A DNA stretch of 11,943 nt from Entamoeba invadens IP1 (Eukaryota > Evosea > Mastigamoebida > Endamoebidae), in contig NW_004191842.1 of assembly GCF_000330505.1 (NCBI RefSeq), positions 136,792 to 148,734 of the forward strand, given 5' to 3'. Each line of letters starts with the position of its first letter. The stretch's first letter is position 1. Both the position numbers and the translations under genes were made by a program. This document shows, one piece after another, positions 8,609-11,943 of the stretch. Under the pieces are notes generated by a model. That model did not search any database. It was not told the DNA's origin and saw only the letters and a program-made list of their open reading frames with translations.

Positions 8609-8864
8609 TTATTTTATTTTTTAGTTTTGATTAATTTTATCAATTTCGATTATTTTACTTGGCAAAAACTTATAATGACAACCATTTCTTTTTCTTTCAA
8701 ATAAATTTGCATTTTTGATATTTTGTAATTATTTTTTTTTGTTTTTCTGGTTATTCAAAATGTAATTACTAAAAATCAGAAAAAAATAATCCTGATTTTT
8801 TAGAACAAAAAACAATAAATTGTCAGTTCTCTATCGAGATGTTTTCAATGTTTGATTGGTTAAA

Positions 8865-8923
8865 AATGCCCACTCTTGAGAGAACCCGCTCTTCAGAGGT
8901 ACCGTTCTTGGGAAGTTTTACTG
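8865..8923 (-). repeat. Right terminal inverted repeat with iterated subterminal motifs
   Basis: Read inward on the minus strand, the terminus CAGTAAAAC is followed by three related 9-mers: AAGAACGGT, AAGAGCGGG and AAGAGTGGG, at roughly 20-bp intervals. The left end shows only one clear copy. Such iteration may represent several binding sites for the transposase DNA-binding domain. Alternatively, the left end may have lost about 35 bp. Confidence 0.7.
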
Positions 8924-9255
8924 TATATATCAAAAAGCAATAAATTTGTTTTTTGAAAAAAAAATCAAATTGCTGCTCTGTAAATAATAAATAATTATTT
9001 GTTTGTTTGTTGTTAAATTCTTTTATTTTTATATTCGACTTTACACAAAGAAAAATATATAAATTGTTGTTAACAACAAAAAATGTATACATTGTTAAAT
9101 GTGAAATTTGAAATAAATAAATAAATAAATAAATTTTGTTTTGAATTGTATGGAAAATAACAAAAAAATTGAAATTGAAAAAAATATAATTTATTATATA
9201 AAAACAAAATAAAAAAATAAACACCAGTACTGACTGATTGTTTTTATTGAGTGTA
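8924..9255. other. Spacer between the two large mobile elements
   Basis: This AT-rich stretch has no credible gene. It holds a perfect 16-bp palindrome, TTGTTGTTAACAACAA (9064-9079), and a short (AAAT)6 run (9111-9134). A 200-codon minus-strand reading frame covering 8823-9425 is low-complexity Phe/Ile/Tyr/Asn and runs across the ends of both transposable elements, so I do not call it. Confidence 0.7.
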
Positions 9256-10053
9256 CAAATACATGAAAAACCAGGGACCAAATCATAAACCAGGGACCAG
9301 ACTAAATTAAGCCGTTTTATTTTTGGTATAAAGTTTCCTTGTAAGAAAAAATAAACAATTAATCGGGTTTTTGGAGGATATGTTTGTTTATTTTCAAAAA
9401 CCAGGGACCAAGTCTTAATAGACACACTGTTTTCTAAATAAAATTAAAAAACTATAAAATATGAAACTCTTAATTAATCATTTGGAGTTGTCTCATTTGT
9501 TAATGCCCAGCCGAGCCAAAGTAAAGTTTGTTCTTTGTATTGATTTATCTTCCGTTGTTTAATACGTTTAATAACCATCAATCATTTACTGAATGTCTAA
9601 CATTCCAATAATTTATTTATTCCTTATTTTTTATTTTCATGAACCGCATGAGTCACTTATAATGCTAAACAAAAAGTGGCTTTTTGAATTAACCGAGTGA
9701 ATAGAGAAGACTACGAAAACTTCTTTGAAAAAATGAATGAACGATTTAATTGAATGGTTGTGTTAAAGTTAAACAAGGTTGTACAAAATAATAATATTTT
9801 ATAATTAAACAATAATAAATAATAATAAATTTACTATTATAGCTCACATTAAGTTGTTGTTCATTCATACTTTATACAACACATTCATTTTTTCATCCCG
9901 AAAAATAACCGTTTTTAAGCGAAAATAATAAGAAAATTACACATTTATTTATATTTTTGCCCGTTTTATTGTATATAATCTGCTTGATATTCAATAGCTA
10001 AAATTAGTCTGGTCCCTGGTTTTTCCTGTGGTCCCTGTTATTTCCGCTATTTG
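9256..10053. mobile_element. Non-autonomous DNA element, about 798 bp, with paired-motif TIRs
   Basis: From TACAAATA inward, the left arm (9254-9312) and the reverse complement of the right arm (9997-10055) align without gaps over about 59 bp with about 48 identities. The best conserved part is CAGGGACCAGACTAA. Each arm carries CAGGGACCA twice at 19-bp spacing. TA flanks the proposed ends (9254-9255 and 10054-10055), but TA lies within the aligned block, so the exact termini and target duplication remain uncertain. The alternatives are an element starting at CAGGG (hAT-like termini) without a recognisable 8-bp duplication, or one with slightly different ends. The interior has no ORF of note. 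A fifth CAGGGACCA copy lies at 9402-9410. Confidence 0.72.
9272..9299 (+). repeat. Paired CAGGGACCA motifs in the left arm
   Basis: CAGGGACCA occurs at 9272-9280 and 9291-9299. The mirror-image pair in the right arm lies at 10010-10018 and 10029-10037 (as TGGTCCCTG). A further forward copy at 9402-9410 shares about 23 bp of context with the first copy (21 matches). Identical 19-bp spacing in both arms suggests a transposase-binding array. Confidence 0.75.
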
Positions 10054-10055
10054 TA

Positions 10056-10152
10056 AATAATATTTTAAGACTGATTATAATTGTATTATATCATTTTATC
10101 TTACAAATATACACAAATGTTGTCTATAAACAATAAAAATGGCCATGATTTA
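10056..10152. other. 3' flank of the F-box-like membrane protein gene
   Basis: These 97 bp separate the gene's TAA (10153-10155) from the non-autonomous element. They are AT-rich and must contain the gene's 3' processing signals. I see no unambiguous poly(A) motif. The element therefore sits immediately downstream of the gene and could affect its 3' end. Confidence 0.5.
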
Positions 10153-11574
10153 TTAACTTGGATTTCGCAATTGTGTAAAATGTCCACCTGAAGTGCAATG
10201 TTGAATGAAGTCCTCTCTGTAATAATATGGATTTTCAACGCTAAGTGGGTTATCATAATACGAGTAACAACAACACACGCGTTTCAAGCATCCGCACCAA
10301 TCTGGGCACAACAGTGGACACAAATTTTCCTTTTTATAAGCCCAACAATTGATAAACCCGGTCAGATAAATAAAGCAAATGCCAATTATAGAAGACACGA
10401 ACGCTTTCATGTAATTCATTTTTTCATTGTTTTCATCAAATTTTATTTTGTAGCACAGAACTGCTGTATTCCAAAATAGTGCGATGGGGACGATCCAAAC
10501 AAGTGCTATATATATCGACGTCCAACAACTTGAGATGTTTTTATCTTCAAAATTGATGTTAAACCAGTTGTCCACTCTGTGACGGTCTTCTTTTTCCATT
10601 ACATAATAAGCGTACATACAAGAGAGTAATATCGCGCTAATAATATGGTATAACAGAAAACCGGCGAATAACACACATATGATAATTTTTCCAGAACTAT
10701 AATTAAATAAATTTGAATCTATCAATTTGACAAATAGAAGCGATAGTAGTGTGATCATCACTGGGCACAAGAAAATCGACTTTAAAATATCGCCAAAGGA
10801 AAAGTAATGATTATCCACTGCAAAGTTGATCTTCTTTGGATTAACAAGACACTTCAAATTGATGGTAAACCCACATGATACCATACAGAGGGTGTAATGT
10901 GCTATTACTGGAAGCAAAACATACTCAAAACTGATTTTTCCAAACGAAAAAATGATAAATAAAATTGAACTCATGAACATAATAATAGGAAGGAAAAATG
11001 TCGAGTTAATACGTGGGAAATTGGAAACAAATGCACTAAACATCCAGTAAAACGGTATTGGAAGGTCTTGAATAGCAAAAGTATCCATTATGAATATCTG
11101 TGTATAAAATCGTGTTATTGTAAGCCAGTAACTTCCAATTAGAAAATCAAGGAAAAATGGAACTATTAATAGAGAAACATAGCCAGGATTGACTTTAATT
11201 GTTTTATCAAGAGAAAGGGGGTATAAAATTGAAAATAATATCAAACATCCAAATGTGAAAATTGAGACAAAGTGATTCGTAAAAAGAAAAATAAACACAG
11301 CAGAGAGTTGAGATTTAAATCTGAAGTCCCAAGTGTCGTTTTTATATAAATTACGAGTGTTGGAATTTGTTTTACAATTACTTTCTTTTTGCATTTGAGT
11401 GTAATACTCACTTTTTGATGAACATTTGAATTTTGATATATTTGAATAAATTTCATCGTCATCAACTAATTTCGATAACTCGGAACATGTTTCTGTTATA
11501 CGTAGAAACGTTTGAATGTCGCACTTCATACATATCTTTTTCATAACATTTATTGAAAGTTTGGGGATCGACAT
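10153..11574 (-). CDS. F-box-like polytopic membrane protein with Cys-rich tail
   Basis: This is an intact 473-residue protein without introns. Residues about 3-46 (IPKLSINVMKKICMKCDIQ, then FLRITETCSELSKLV) fit an F-box-like helical fold, which normally binds Skp1 in SCF ubiquitin ligases. Hydrophobic spans follow at about 91-120, 131-153, 191-213, 216-238, 263-284, 296-326, 351-377 and 388-412. The segment at 109-146 (LILFSILYPLSLDKTIKV onward) resembles the repeat of the TMEM185/Fragile-X-F transmembrane family from memory, with a possible second copy near 276-310. A cytosolic-looking tail has seven Cys residues at 419-436 (CPLLCPDWCGCLKRVCCC), suitable for palmitoylation. There is no signal peptide. 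Soluble N-terminal F-box plus membrane body would suggest a membrane-anchored ubiquitin adaptor, but that role is inference. The ATG at 11574 is preceded by an in-frame stop region. Confidence 0.78.
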   Translation of the reverse strand: MSIPKLSINVMKKICMKCDIQTFLRITETCSELSKLVDDDEIYSNISKFKCSSKSEYYTQMQKESNCKTNSNTRNLYKNDTWDFRFKSQLSAVFIFLFTNHFVSIFTFGCLILFSILYPLSLDKTIKVNPGYVSLLIVPFFLDFLIGSYWLTITRFYTQIFIMDTFAIQDLPIPFYWMFSAFVSNFPRINSTFFLPIIMFMSSILFIIFSFGKISFEYVLLPVIAHYTLCMVSCGFTINLKCLVNPKKINFAVDNHYFSFGDILKSIFLCPVMITLLSLLFVKLIDSNLFNYSSGKIIICVLFAGFLLYHIISAILLSCMYAYYVMEKEDRHRVDNWFNINFEDKNISSCWTSIYIALVWIVPIALFWNTAVLCYKIKFDENNEKMNYMKAFVSSIIGICFIYLTGFINCWAYKKENLCPLLCPDWCGCLKRVCCCYSYYDNPLSVENPYYYREDFIQHCTSGGHFTQLRNPS

Positions 11575-11943
11575 CTATTACTTGTTTTTGAAATGATATA
11601 TAAGGTGTCGTTTTTATACAAAGACTAATCAATTATTATATTCATAAAATGTTTATATCCGTCATATTGGTTAGCTTCTTATGATATGTTCGAAATATCA
11701 ATTCACAAAGTGATGATTAAAATTAAAAATCGACAAAAGTGTTTTATTAGTTATTTAAATAATTATACTATTAAAGTTCACATTAATATTAAATACAAAT
11801 GTTTTATACAAATATTAATAAGTATATATTTTAGTAAAAAATATAGTTGTAATTAAACATATCAACTATGTAGTAGAGTATTTATAAACAATAAAAAAGT
11901 TGACAAAATAAATGCTATTTGCCCGTTTTTAACTAAAAAACAT
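11575..11943. other. Upstream region of the F-box-like membrane protein gene; nothing else seen
   Basis: This 369-bp AT-rich stretch must hold the minus-strand promoter. A TATA-like CTTATATATC lies about 20-30 nt above the ATG, but no exact initiator or GAAC consensus was found. There is no ORF with coding character and no inverted-repeat element with convincing ends. Confidence 0.55.

Larger units (their letters stand above)
6817..8923 (+). mobile_element. pogo/Tigger-like DNA transposon (Tc1/mariner superfamily), inactive copy
   Basis: The ends are CAGTAAAACCTCCCAAGAGC on the left and, reverse-complemented, CAGTAAAACTTCCCAAGAAC on the right (18 of 20 identical), each flanked by TA (6815-6816 and 8924-8925). 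The 2107-bp element encloses a decayed transposase (7030-8398) on the plus strand with CENP-B-type helix-turn-helix and DDE/D signatures. That architecture defines the pogo/Tigger branch. The right end is longer in structure than the left and carries further copies of the AAGARCGG motif. The 3' non-coding part (8399-8850) holds a direct-repeat and hairpin unit. The copy cannot make its own transposase but could in principle have been mobilised in trans. Confidence 0.9.

Noticed and set aside
9064..9079. 16-bp palindrome TTGTTGTTAACAACAA as an operator or origin
   Set aside because: It is isolated and in a spacer between transposable elements, and no neighbouring gene or repeat gives it a role. 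It is noted only as sequence.
8823..9425. 200-residue minus-strand ORF
   Set aside because: Low-complexity Phe/Ile/Tyr/Asn composition. It spans the end of the pogo-like element, a spacer and part of the next element, and has no domain or coding-like GC rise.
1..11943. tRNA-linked repeat array or CRISPR-like structure
   Set aside because: No tRNA-like cloverleaf was seen and no spaced unique-spacer repeat exists. The only long array is a pure microsatellite.

Overview
The window looks like a piece of an Entamoeba genome. The evidence is very AT-rich spacers around compact genes, GTTTGTT-type 5' splice sites, an exact copy of the Entamoeba initiator AAAAATTCA just upstream of a start codon, and a BspA-type leucine-rich-repeat gene with the N-terminal layout typical of the Entamoeba LRR family. 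The abundance of cut-and-paste DNA transposons favours E. invadens (or E. moshkovskii) over E. histolytica. The species call is inference.

Layout. (1) 42-3977, minus strand: one spliced gene of three exons, read here as a 1047-residue, mostly helical protein of unknown function. Two introns (2945-3488 and 249-496) begin with GTTTGTT exactly where coding character is lost, and both splice in phase 0. (2) 3978-5375: an AT-rich divergent spacer with a 218-bp Tc1/mariner-like MITE (4240-4457), an uninterrupted run of 48 copies of TATAA (4846-5085) and a small hairpin. (3) 5376-6233, plus strand: a 285-residue LRR (BspA-like) protein. (4) 6234-6816: AT-rich spacer. (5) 6817-8923: a pogo/Tigger-like element of 2107 bp with terminal inverted repeats (TIRs) and a TA target duplication. 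Its transposase (7030-8398) keeps all three DDD catalytic-triad motifs but is destroyed by stops and frameshifts. (6) about 9256-10053: a second non-autonomous element of about 798 bp. Its roughly 59-bp TIRs each carry two copies of CAGGGACCA 19 bp apart. (7) 10153-11574, minus strand: a 473-residue protein with an F-box-like N terminus, about eight membrane spans and a Cys-rich tail. (8) 11575-11943: AT-rich upstream flank with nothing assignable.

The three genes show no shared pathway. The clearest theme is mobile DNA: three structurally distinct TA-flanked elements lie in about 6 kb of spacer while all three genes stay intact. No rRNA, tRNA or CRISPR array was seen.
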